From Prinia subflava (lineage: Eukaryota > Chordata > Aves > Passeriformes > Cisticolidae), in assembly GCF_021018805.1 (NCBI RefSeq), contig NC_086251.1, positions 42,974,767 through 43,038,766 of the forward strand: a stretch of DNA of 64,000 nucleotides. Reading direction: 5' to 3'. The notes beneath the pieces were generated by a model. The model searched no databases and had not been told where the DNA came from. It saw nothing but the letters and a program-made list of their open reading frames with translations. Shown in pieces: positions 26,268-37,960 of the stretch (its first letter is position 1; every line of letters starts with the position of its first letter). The position numbers and the translations under genes were made by a program.

Positions 26268-26340
26268 ATCAGAGAATCATTAAGGCTGAAAAAGACTTCT
26301 AAGATCCTTGAGTCCAGCCATTAACTTTGCTCCAGCGTGT
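26268..26340 (-). repeat. CR1 LINE 3'-end fragment, minus strand
   Basis: The + strand reads 'cagagaatcattaaggctga' and 'aaaagacttctaagatcctt' then GAGTCCAGCC, a decayed reverse complement of the CR1 3' terminus. Only about 75 bases remain. Confidence 0.75.
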
Positions 26341-28553
26341 TCACATTGCAGCAGTGTGGAGCCATGCTCGCAGATTATGTGGTAAGATTCTGTATAAGCT
26401 TGGCCAAGTTAATTTGCATGGCACACATTGATTTCAGGGGCTGAAACTCAGGAGGGGATGAGTTGGTGGTAAGTGCATTCCTATTTGTGGGCTTTGATTC
26501 CTAGGGAGTTTCAGTCATGGTTTCAGTATACCATACGTCCAAAAACCTCGATGTCTCGTTATATCACTTTAATGGGAGAAGCTTACAGAATGAGAAACCA
26601 CATTTGTCTATATTTTGCTTTTGGTATATCCTATAGTATATAAATTTTTTATTTACTTTGCCTTTTATTGTAGGGGATACATGAGTCTGCAGTTAAACTT
26701 CCATAGTTTAGTCTCTTTATACCGATAAAGTGTACAATCATCTAGGTTCATGCACTTCCCTTCATCATTACAGTGTGAATTCCTTTCCCTCCAGCCCAGA
26801 TTAACTTGGTCATGACACTTGGACTCTGGGATAAGATACAGTTGTGCTCACTTTAGAGAACTAACCCAGCTGCAAAAATGCTGCAAAAAAAATTAAGTGT
26901 AATGTGGTATGATGAAAATGCCTGGCCTGGTGATGCAGAACTCATTTTAACCTGTCCCCAGCAATGAGCTCTCAGCAGTGCCTCATTATAGGAACTCCAG
27001 ATTGCACCATGAGGTGTCATACCCTATGTGATGAGCTCATAATTTTTCACTTCTTTCTCTTTGTGAATTCCCAAAGACAATCCTCATTTTAAAAATCCTA
27101 TCTTTCCTTGCTCCTTCTTCCCCTTCCCTCTTTTTCCTTTTTATTGTCATTTTTTCCAATTTTTCTAATCTCCTTTGCTTGTTGGGCAAAAAGGAAAAAA
27201 ATCTGCTGAGAAATGTATTTTCCCTTCAGGGTGATGCAGACTTCAAAAGAAAAATCAGTCATTTCAAGAGGAGAAAAAAAATGTTTAATCATCAAGAGCA
27301 ATAATTACTTTCTAAATATTAGCATGGCAGATAAGAGCAGAATTGAAATGGAACGTGGGGTTTCTCACTTATCCATTATATTTGATTTCTAAGTTTCAAA
27401 TTTCTAAGGACTTACTCTGTATTGCATCTTCATAATGTAGTTATTATAACTGATAACGTATCAAGACAGTTATCAGTTTCAGTTTTTGTGTTTCTTCAGA
27501 GATAAAAGATGGCAATTTGAAAAGTAACTGTCTTTTTTTCTCAGCTTGATCTCTGTATTTCCTGCTGTGCTCAAGCGTGGCACATGTTTTTGTTTCCAGC
27601 CATTTTGTAGATGCTCTGAATTGAATTTGTTCAATAGTATGTTGGGCTGATCAAGCATTTAAGCCACTAGAAATGCCTCCCTTAAGAACTGGTGCCAGAT
27701 TTTTTGGTAGTTTCTGAATGGCAACTGAGTGAAAACTGGTAGCAAACCTGGTTTTCTATCTGACAGAACATAATTATCTGTATTTCTCAACTTGTAAAAG
27801 TAAAGAACTTGTAAACATCTTCACACAAACATGCCGCTATTTTACTACAGCAGAATTGTTCTTTAAAGTATTCTATTTAAAAAAATCAAGTTTGTTCAGT
27901 GCTGTTTCAGAGAATATCTGCAGAATGACTGTCAGGACTTGGCACTCATACAGAGAAGGTTTTGAGGGGCAAATTGTGAATTTGGAGTCAGTCTCAGTAG
28001 AGGAAATATTTCACAATTTAGCTTCTTTAGCTTGCATGCTGAAAGAATAAAAGAGAGATGCTTGCTTTCTGAGTGTGTTGTGTGTACAAGGAGGAGACTG
28101 GGAAACTATTTATTTAAACAAAAGTGTTTCATGGCCCAAAATGGCTGCTACCCAATCGTGAATAAGCTACAGCTGGAAGTTAGAAATGGGTTTCTATCCA
28201 AAATGGCAATCATCTGGAGGAGGAGGTCCAAAAGAGCAAGTTTATTCATGGCTTTATTTGATGTCGAATTGAAGTAGCTAAGTACGGGCTCCTGCACATT
28301 TAAAGGTTCCTTCTTGTTTTTGTGTGATTTGTGTACCTGATGAGTCTGCACCTATTGCCATTTTGGTACTGTACTAATGACACCATCACAGAGAGATGAG
28401 ACCACTGCTGTCTCAGCTCTGCTCAGCTCCAGTGTGGTGAGTTGTCACCTCTTCAGTGGCACAGCTGAGCAGAAAGCTTTTGTGCAAAGTTGCAGAGCTC
28501 CTCACGGCAGACAACTTACTGATAAACATACAAGACCTTTTGATCATTTGGCT

Positions 28554-28645
28554 AATCACAGAATCACTAGGTTGGAAGAGACCTTCAACTTCATAAAGTC
28601 ACCCCAAAACAATCCTCAAGTCTAACCCAAATCACATCCTATGAG
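28554..28645 (-). repeat. CR1 LINE 3'-end fragment, minus strand
   Basis: AATCACAGAATCACTAGGTT followed by GGAAGAGACCTTC is the antisense CR1 3' end. Similarity fades after about 90 bases, so the element is short and 5'-truncated. Confidence 0.88.
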
Positions 28646-30484
28646 GTCAAATTACCCCACTGATCAGGTAAAGAGTCAAATTCCACTTAAAATAAGGTTT
28701 CTCTTTCTGAACCAGAGAAGTAATCAACTGTAAGGAAGAGAGGAGACTCTTCCTAAATGCAACACTCCACTATGTACTGGCTGCTGGTTGGGTTGAAGTG
28801 ATAGGGAATCCTATTTTTACTAAATAAGGAAGTACTTTATATTCAGGTTTCAATGAGCTTATAACTTGGTTTCTGAAGGCTAGAAAGAGCAGAAGGAAAA
28901 TCCTCAACTCTTCAAAGATATCCCTTGAGGCAAAACTCTGAATATTGACATTGGCAGTTACAGAAATGCATTTAAAATTACCAGTTGGATTTGCAGTACA
29001 GCTGGGTGTCTTGTTCATTGGTATTTGGAGGGGAAGCTTTGGAGGAGAATTTTGGAGCAACTGGGAATTCAGCCAGTGTTGGTCATTATGGCTCCTTGCC
29101 TGCTGGAGTAGGTGAGAGAGCAAGGTGCTTGAAGTTTTATCTTTTGGAAAGTAAGCATGATGTTAGAGATAGTTCATACAGGTTATTTGGGACTTGGCTA
29201 GTCACATTATATGAGAAAAAATTATCGCAATCATTACGTAAAGATTAAGCAGTGTGCTTTAAGTTAAAAATGCACTTAAGATGTTATAAAAAGTGCAAAA
29301 GCCTCTAAAAAGGAGAAAAAAACAAGGTGTCTTGCTAACTCTAGTTACATGAAAGGTAAACTCAGTGGCCTGGTTCTGTGACCCTCAGCTGCAGAGTTTG
29401 TGGTTACAAATAGAGAGGGAGAGGTGATAGGGAGGGAAGGTACTGGGCACAGAACAGCCCATTAAATTAGGTCTACTCAGACTCAGAAATGAGACACAAA
29501 AGGTAATGGGAAATTAAACACTATTATTATGGGTCGGGTTTCAACATATGCTACTGACTCATAAATTTAATCTGATTGCTTTATTCCTTAAAGAAATCAC
29601 AACAGTGAATAGTTTCTGGCCTTGAAATCTGGGGCTTTTTTGAGAATTTTCCTTGTCTTGGGGAGCCCTTGACTCACTTCAGCCTGATGAGGTTCCCTGC
29701 AGGTCAGAAAAGGATGAAGGGGAGGACAGTGCAGTGCAGGCTTAAGGTGCTTCCTCCTCTGAACCAGTGTGCAGCCAGCAAATCCCCAGTGCTGCAATCC
29801 TGCCAATCTCCCCAGACCTAGAACGGGGCTCTGGATACCCAGGGGGATAAGATTACCCCACTCTGTAGGTAGTGTATAATTTCTTGTGTTTTCCTGTGTG
29901 GAATCCAGCTGTGCAAACTTTGGTTTGATTTAGATGAGTGTAATGTACTGTACAGTGATTAAGGATATACAAGCTACACTCACAAGCAGGAGAAAGACAC
30001 TCTCTCTGCAGGGTAAAATACTAAAACAGGTATTATTTTGTACTCAGTCTAACAGTGACATTTTAATTTATGAGCTAAGAATGCAATGATTGCTGGCTGC
30101 AAAAATTGATTTGGTGTTCATCTGATTCAACCCATGTCAAGAGTTTGAAAGTAATTATGATAGTGGAGCTGATAGGCAGGCAATTACATTTTTGTTCTCT
30201 CCTTTCTTTCTTTTTTTTTCCTGAAGTTGTTCTTGTCAGAAGGCCTTACAAGCATAAGTGTAATCGTTGGTAATGTTATTTTGTAGACTATTAAGTTATA
30301 ATCTCAGGTAATGTTGCACATGGACTAACTGCATTCCTAAATAAGGTCTTTGTTACCTCTTTGGAAATCTCCCAGGCTAACGAGATTAAGGAATCCATGT
30401 TTAGCCAAACAGTCTTTTTCTGCCCATACTTCCCTGCACTTTCATTAATCTTGCCTATAAGTGGTATTTCCTGAGGCTGTCTTC

Positions 30485-30715
30485 TGCCGTGCTCTCTGCT
30501 GTGTCGTGCGAGGAGGAGAGAGGCTCTCTCCCCAGAGCAGGCTGCACTCGGGGCACTGCTGTGGGAAGGAGATGTTGCAGGTTCTTGTTCCTACGCTCCT
30601 GATGCAGTGAGAAATTTCCCTGCTTTTAGCTGTTTAGAAGAACGGATGTTAAGCCTGGATCCTTTCGTGGGGGCTGCACCCTCCAAGGTGTCCAGTGGGT
30701 GCTTTGCTGTCGTGC
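30485..30715 (+). promoter_or_regulatory. CpG cluster with an upstream TATA-like box
   Basis: About eight CpGs lie in 230 bases of GC-rich text, preceded about 30 bases upstream by CCTATAAGTGG (TATA-like, 30456-30462). This is compatible with a minor or ancient promoter, but no exon or donor downstream supports a transcript. Low confidence. Confidence 0.2.
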
Positions 30716-32394
30716 ACACCCTGAATGGTATGTCTGAAATTGAGGTGCAAGGAAAAAAAAATATTATCCAAAAACCAGATACTTTGATATCATTCTGGTT
30801 TTGAGGTTGTATTTAAAGGGCATTTGGTGTTGTTCAAGCATAGAACAAAAGCTAATCTTTTAACATCATATCTCACCATAAAACTGAGCTGTTGTTTCCT
30901 TTTCAGCTGTACTAAATATGTTGCTTCTTCGCCTAAACAGCAGTTTCTTTTATCCTGTTTATACTGTGGTATCTCAATAACAGACTCTTGATCTGATTTG
31001 AGGCTGTGGGTAATGTCATTATTGTTAAAATTCAGGTAATAGCTGTTGTATCTTCACATATAAGTTTTATGCTTTCTGATAATGTGTAGGTTAAAGAAAT
31101 CTTTCCCTTTCAACTTTAAAAGCCTATGTTTGAGTTACGATCAGTATCTCTGCTGGTATTAAAGAGCCCCTCAGTTTTCCTCAGAATCTGAAAGAAGGAG
31201 TGGCAGAGAAAAAGAGGAGTAATGTTGAAAGTAGAAGACCAAAGCTCCTGAGTTGACTGGCCTGGCAAGAGTCAATAGCTTCTCCCCCACGTTTCTGAAG
31301 ACTGCATTTCACATAGAACTAGATTCTGTGGTTGCTTGGTTCTGTAGTTGTAGGATTTATTAGTCTGCATTCTCTTTGACCTTGCTAACTTTAAACCAGA
31401 GCAGTTTCCTTTAAAGTACTTCGTTACTGATCCCCAGTGGACAATAGGCTCCACGCCAGGGTGAAATGTCATGCTCATCCAAAATGATACAAATGGTTTG
31501 AAGAGAAAAGGTTATTTTGGGCAAACATATGCCACAGTTTTTCCATTTTTAACTGTCTTTTGGGTTACAAAGTACAGCTTCATGTGATTTTCTTTTAAGC
31601 TCAGGTCTATTATCGTCTTCTAATATTATTCAGGCAGCATTCTGACATTATATTTAAGCCTAATTCACTTTACAACATGCATGATAATAAAGACCATTTG
31701 CCATCAGAAAGGGATAAGGAAACAAGTTGGAGCAGATTCTACAGTGGGTCCTCACTTCTGGGACATATAATACATTCCACATATCTATTTATGGTACTGA
31801 GTCTTCTGTCTGTACTGATCTTGTGTGGATTGCTCCAGTCCATTTTAAGTGATTATACATTACAGCTCTCTCCTCCTGCCTCCTGACTCTGTGAACCTGA
31901 CAGGCATCCCTGGAGCTTGCTCAGGTGCCTTCTGTGACCCCAGAAAGGCGTCAGCTTGTTGGACTTAGAATGACTGAGAAATGCAGCATCCTCTTAAAAG
32001 CCTTATTGCTTCCTTGTGGATCACACTCAATATGAAATTTAACACTTTCTGAAGCATCTCAGGAATCAATAAATCACTTCTGATATAGGCCCTTTAATTC
32101 ATAAGTGTCAGAAACTGAGGCCAGAACAGAAAAAAAAGCATAGTTGGGACTGATTTATAGATCTTTATCACACTGAACATTGAAAATTGGTCTGTATGCT
32201 AACAAAGGACCAGACTTCGTTACTTTTGGACATGTATTTGCATTCAAGAAGGCAAACCAAAATTTAGAAATTTTTAGAGGAAAGAAAACTAAACTATTAT
32301 TGTGCTACTGTGTAAATCTGTGTTGTGCCTTGTCTTCTGCCTTGCACTCACTTTTGGCCATCAGCTCTCAGAAACTGATCTCTGATGAATAAAA

Positions 32395-32720
32395 AAAGCT
32401 GCAGGGTGTGCAAGGGTTTCCAGATGAGGAGAGGTTAAATAAGCTGACAATCTTCATGATGATAAAATTGGTAACCAAATGGTGATAACAGAGATCTCTA
32501 AAATCAAAATGGATCAGAGAAGTTGTGACTAGGAAATAACTGCTCACAGTTTCTCTTGAAACAAAGATTGAGGAGTGAAATAAGGTAGAAGCAGGTTGAG
32601 ATCAAACAGGAGGAAGTGCTTTTACAAGAAATATGGAACTCACTGCCATATGATATTGTAGAAAAAATATAAATAGATTTTAAAGGCTAATATGTCAGCA
32701 TGTGGTCGAAAATCCCATTA
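32395..32720 (+). repeat. Ancient CR1 LINE relic, plus strand
   Basis: A 'gatgaggagaggttaaataa' block, then 'aggaggaagtgcttttaca' and 'tatggaactcactgccatat' match in order the late ORF2 and 3' region of old sauropsid CR1 ('tatgaggagagattaaagag', 'aggaagtacttcttcaca', 'tgtggaactcattgcc'). It is highly diverged and both ends are approximate. Confidence 0.6.
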
Positions 32721-34101
32721 AGAACCATGAAATACAAAATCTGTGCAGTGCAGGGTTGCAGGTATAACCACTTCCTAACTGATGCTGGCCACTCCAAGTA
32801 GCATATGAGAGAGAAAATAGTTCTGCAGGTTTCTCTTGTGTTTATCCTGCATCTGTCAACAAATATAGTGTCTCATGCCAGGGGCAGAAGTCAAGGCTGC
32901 AGTGGAGTTTGAGCTAGCATGACTGCACTTCTGCTCTGCATGTTCTTATAACACAGTCATTGTAGGTATATATTTGCATTTGAAGCACTTACATCTGTGA
33001 TTTAGTATGGACAGACACCAGACATACCTTCAGGCATTTTAAAGAGCCTGAAAGAAGCAAAAATTAAAAATGAGACACATAACTAGACAAATCAAGGAGG
33101 CAGTGAACCTCCAGCTCTTTATAAAATTCACAGTGCAGGAATTCCCTTCTAAATGGGAAGGCCTTTGTCTGTAAATTGCATCAATATTTCATTAATTAAA
33201 TTCATTTTTCTTTCTGTCTTTCTTTTTGTTTTGTGTAATTAGGATATAGTCATTTACAGCCAAACCTCTGTTCAGCTGCTATAAAATATTCATTTCCAGT
33301 TGCAGCTTGATAATGAAACAGTATCCTGCAGCCCATTCAAACTGTTGCAAGGCAAGGCAAATTACCAAAGGGAAGGGAATAAATTCATTAAAAAAAAAAA
33401 ACAATGAACTTAAATATGCTCAGTACAAAATGGTTTCGGGCAAAGGAAAAGGCTGCCAGCTAAAATGCAATTTATGTAATACATTGGCAAGGAGGTGGGA
33501 AGCCAGTGAATAGAAGTTAATGAGTTGACAGCTGTCAGGAGCTCCATGGTGTCAGGTTGTAGCATTTGTTTCGATCAATTGCACATTCTGGGTAAGTGGG
33601 AGACTTAGGTAAAAGGGATATCCTGGGACCAGCCAGGTAATTTGTTCTACTACCTATGAGGTGCTAAAATTCAAAGCTGCCTGGTAGAGAGGTTACAGAG
33701 CTTTACTCTGCACCTGTTGGAAAAGCTGTGCTGAAGTTTTGTGTTCTGATGGGATGAGTACTGGTGCTCCACCATGGCAGGGTTCTTTTTCTGAGGGTCA
33801 TTTGCCTTTGGTGTTAAGTTCTGCTGCTATTTATTTCTATAGATGTGCGCTGCAGGCTTTTCCCCCTGATGAGGAGAATTTGCAAGAAATTCCTGTCTGC
33901 AGAAACCTCGGTTTGTAGGAATTGTGCAGTCAACTCCAATGTTTTATTTCATTTCAGAAACATTAAAGAGAGCAGAAAGTTTCTTATGTCCCTCCTACCT
34001 CAGCCCTGCATAACAGTTTGTTACAGTTCATATGGGAGTTCCATTTCCACAGTGTGAGTCTTTCTGCTCACAAAATACTAAGAACTGGATACAATCAGGG
34101 T

Positions 34102-34275
34102 AGGCTGCCCAGGAAAGTGGTTGACTCACCATCCTTGGAGGTATTGAAAAGGTGTGTAGATGTGGCACTTAGGGACATGGTTTAGTGATGGAATTGACAG
34201 TGTTAGGTTGATGGTTGGACTCAGTGATCTTAAAGACCTTTTTCAACCCAAACAAATTTGGAATTCTATGATTTT
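34102..34275 (+). repeat. CR1 LINE 3' end, plus strand
   Basis: It reads GGCTGCCCAGGAAAGTGG, 'ctcaccatccttggaggta', then TTGGACTCAGTGATCTTAAA and ends TTCTATGATTTTT. This is the sense CR1 3' end, and the first copy in the window in this orientation with a near-complete terminus. Confidence 0.93.
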
Positions 34276-36888
34276 TCTTCAGATGCTTTACACAGCACTG
34301 TCCTCAAGGTACTGTGAGAGTAATTTATAAATATTTGCTTCCAAGAGATACATGTATATCTTCATTATCTTAAAAATTAATCCATGGCATGCTGACACAT
34401 GACCAGCCCTGTAAAGGCTCATTGCAAATCAGCGGCAGAGGCATCCTGGCACTCAGCTCTTCTGTGTAATTCCACAGTTGTTTAAAATGGGCAGTCAGAC
34501 ATGGTGAAAATAATAAACCCCTCTGACCTGAGACTTCTGAATCAGAAGAAATCTCATTGACTGCAATATTTTACTTGCAAATTCCTGACTTAAGCTATAT
34601 GCCTGCTAACAACTGTGAGACTGTTAATAACAGCTACTAATAATCGGAGCCAGTTACAGGATTCTTTAGAAACACTTTGGCCATCCTGAAGCATTTCAGA
34701 GGAATACAGTGCCATACTCTGGAGTTCTGACAATTCCACTACACATCCCACAGTGCAGAAATGCACGTGCTTTGATTTTACCTGCTGTTGCCAGTCAAAA
34801 TCCTGATATAGACATAACTATGACAGTTATTGTCAGCTCAGTTTGAAAGACCCTGAGGTGGTGTAACTCTGTCAGCAGAAAGCCTTCTTCAGTCAGCATT
34901 GCTGGACCTAAAAGGAGCAGCTCTACCAACTTGGATACTCCCTCCCTCTGTAATGCCAGTAATCTCTTTAGTGTGAATAGGGCCTATGTCTGAACATGCA
35001 GAGGCACCACCTCTTAAATTCAGTGGCTGTTATGTCTTGTCTCAGGCCGGTACAAGTGAAGCTACAATGATGACACCATCTTAAGGGAAACTGAACTTGT
35101 TTTCTCCCAGGAGAGACCAGAAACATACCACCATGCCAAAGTTGTGGCTGTGGTGTTACAGCAATGGACGGTGGAATCTTTTCTTGGAACAAAAGTTCTG
35201 ATTCTTTCTGCTTTTTTAATTCTTATGAAAAAGCAGAAACTGATGTAGCAGGAAACCTAAGCATACACTTTTATCTGTCTATTCAGGGACTGGGATTTCT
35301 TGAATATGGGGACTTTTGCTACATTTTGGCTCCATCCTTGTCAAGCTGTGCTTTTCTATGCCTTGCTAAGACTAAGGTTAAATCCTCCATGGGCTGAAAC
35401 TTGGCTGTCCATAGTGTGGAAGACCTCGGTATTTCTTTGTATGACTAAAGCCTGTAATGGGCATTGCATTAAAATGACATAGTTTCTTTTGTGATTTCTG
35501 CTGTTGTAAACACTATAATTAGAACATATGAGAGGAAAAACTTCTCACAGTTCTACTTTCAACTGGTAAGTGTCTCGTTCAAAGTCTGTATTCAGAAGCT
35601 TCTTCATTTCATAGTGTGCATGAAGTCATGCTATCTTTCAGTTCTTACAAAAGGTCATTGATGCCAAAAATGCAAGATTGCCACAAAACTGAGTTAAACA
35701 GCAAGTTGACTGACAGCAAAAGAAGCATTCCTGTGGATTTAGAACTTCAAATCCTCTCTCCTGACAATGCTCCTTTGGATGCTTGTTTCCTAATATCTCC
35801 CAAATTACACTGTAGAAATATGAAGGACACAAGGAAGAACTTTGTAGTACTTGATGCTTTTATAGACAGAATTGCAGAGAAAAGGAAAACCTCTTTACTC
35901 TCTGAGGACTGGGTTTGTTGTTTTCCCTTTAAGCAGGTAGAAGTATAAATTATGTCAGCCTTGATGGTGTTTAAGGCTTGAATTCCTTTGTCTAGCTCTC
36001 TGCTCAGAAAGTGAATTCCAGCTGAGCGTCTGTGGGCCATTAGAGGTAACTTTGTACCTTTTTTCCATTTTACACAAACAAAAAAGATTGATTTGTCTTT
36101 ACTACAGTTAATCAAACTCACTAGAAAACTAAATAAATAAGGAAGGAAAATGGTCTTATTATCCTTCACAGGGAAAATGTTCTGATTAGGCAGGGGCTGG
36201 TGAGAAACCCAGTGGCAGTAAGTGTTTATCAGGTTTGTTGTGCTTGGGAGTCTGCCTTAACAGCAAAATTTTCTTACATAACAACCATTTGCAGCTTGGA
36301 CTACTTCGTGTGCCATTAAGTAAAGTTCACTTCAGACTTAATGCTCAGGAGCCATTTGCCATGTTCCACAACTCATGAAGTTGAGGTTTACCTGGTTTCA
36401 TCAGTACTTGATGGACTATGTATGTTTTTTAAGCTGATGGGTGGGTATATGTTTGATGGGAGTAGATCTCTCTCCTTATTAAAGTTATGATTAGACAAAT
36501 GTCTGGCTCTAACTATCTTAAGTTTCCCTCATGATCCCTGGTGGTAGTGGTAATGATTTCATTTCTCTATTTTCTCTTTTGTACATGCTTTTTGCCGACA
36601 TGTGGTATGAAGTCAGTTCCCTCTTCCCCCAGTAAAGGTGTTAGTTTACTCATATTTCAAAAGGAAAAAAATGTTAATGATAGAAAAGCGTGATTTTTAA
36701 GCATTAGGTATTTGGCAGTTGTCTTTCTGGGATAAATATTGTCTAGAACTGTTTAACTTAATTTTTATTAGATTTGACCATGATGTCAGTATTTTAATAG
36801 GTTAATGGTAATGTATACCTTTTGCTGAGTAAACAGATGTCTCTGTACTAGTGCTGAGCATGATTTACATCCTATATTAAGAGAGGAA

Positions 36889-36966
36889 GGATGGACTTGT
36901 GGTTAAGAAGCTGTCACTGGTCCTGGGAAATATGAGTTCTACCACAGTCACTTATGTGACATTTTT
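36889..36966 (+). repeat. MIR/CORE-SINE-like head relic
   Basis: GTGGTTAAGAAGCTGTCACT, then GGGAAATATGAGTTCTACCA and CACTTATGTGACATT, echo the tRNA-derived head and core of MIR ('gtggttaagagcacggac', 'cacttactagctgtgtgacct'). It is weak and short. Confidence 0.4.
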
Positions 36967-37639
36967 GTTTATAAACTTCTTGTTTATAAATTAAAACCAT
37001 TCATAGCCTTTTCTTAGCAGGTATGTTGTATATGTGCTTACATATAGATATTTAGTGGCTGTTTTCCTTTGTTAAATGTTGTACTCTCTAATGTTATTCA
37101 GCGAGCATTTCTAGGTACTAATCAGTACTTAGTCGGGATTTATTCCACATTTATTTATTCTACATTATGTTTATTCTGCCTTTAAATGTGTAGGAACTGC
37201 CTTCCCCTTGTGAGCTAATGTGTAAATCCTGTGAGTAACAGTATTTAAATGCCATTTTCCAAGTGTGGGTTAATGTTTGGAGAGCAAGAGGAATATTTGT
37301 CTGGCGAGAATAGTCTAGCACATTAATGTGAATATTCAAAGATAGTTGTTTATCTTATTGCACTCAGAGGTACTTATAATAATTGCAGAAGTTGTTCTAA
37401 GGCACGTTTATTCAGAGTGACTACATTTATTGTCACTTTATGAATAACATACCCTGTCACATTAGATTTTAAGTGCCACAGTTTGGACCGTACCGGGGTA
37501 TTTTCTCCTTTATGAATTTTACAGTCGTGTGTGCCAACTGTTTGTGGCCAATGTAATCATGAGTAAGATAAATTAAGAGGGGAGCAGGGGAGGAGGTAAA
37601 GAACTCCCCAGTTAAAGAAAAAGTATGGTGGGTGACTGC

Positions 37640-37960
37640 TGTGCAGCCCCTAGGGCTGGCTCACCCATCGCTTCCCTTTGGATGCTGGCAGGATTGCCGT
37701 GGCCTCCTGGGGATCACTGTACTGCCTTCAGTACAGCTTGATATGGGAACGTGCTCCTGCTTTCTCCAGGGAACAATGTCTGCTGGGAGAAGATCTCTGT
37801 GTCTTTAATTTCTCATTAAGCCTCGTTTGAAAGAGGTAGATGCTACAGCAATAGGACTACTGCTTTAATAGAAACAGGATTTGCATGGTTTTATTAAGTG
37901 ACCCCATAAGTAGAAGTGCCAGTTAAATCACATGTGTGATTACCTGTTTTCTACACACTA
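37640..37960. promoter_or_regulatory. Candidate conserved non-coding element with octamer and hairpin
   Basis: The block has a perfect 8-bp inverted repeat (CTGTACTG CCTT CAGTACAG, 37717-37736) and an exact POU octamer ATTTGCAT at 37879-37886, with no repeat signature. The text around 37800-37920 looks unique and non-degenerate. Function is inferred only. Confidence 0.3.

Larger units (their letters stand above)
20382..34101 (+). other. NRXN3: NRXN3 upstream intron, 20-34 kb part
   Basis: This is mostly unique intron. It includes a GC-richer stretch followed by a candidate conserved block (21780-22260), an A31 tract at 24340-24370, an A run near 26153-26168, a pyrimidine tract at 27099-27175 and a CpG cluster at 30485-30715. 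CR1 fragments are listed separately. I see no coding exon. Confidence 0.6.

Noticed and set aside
35616..36169. Overlapping 110-codon (+) and 140-codon (-) frames
   Set aside because: Several frames of this length are expected by chance in 64 kb read in six frames. No recognisable domain, splice context or codon signal was seen.
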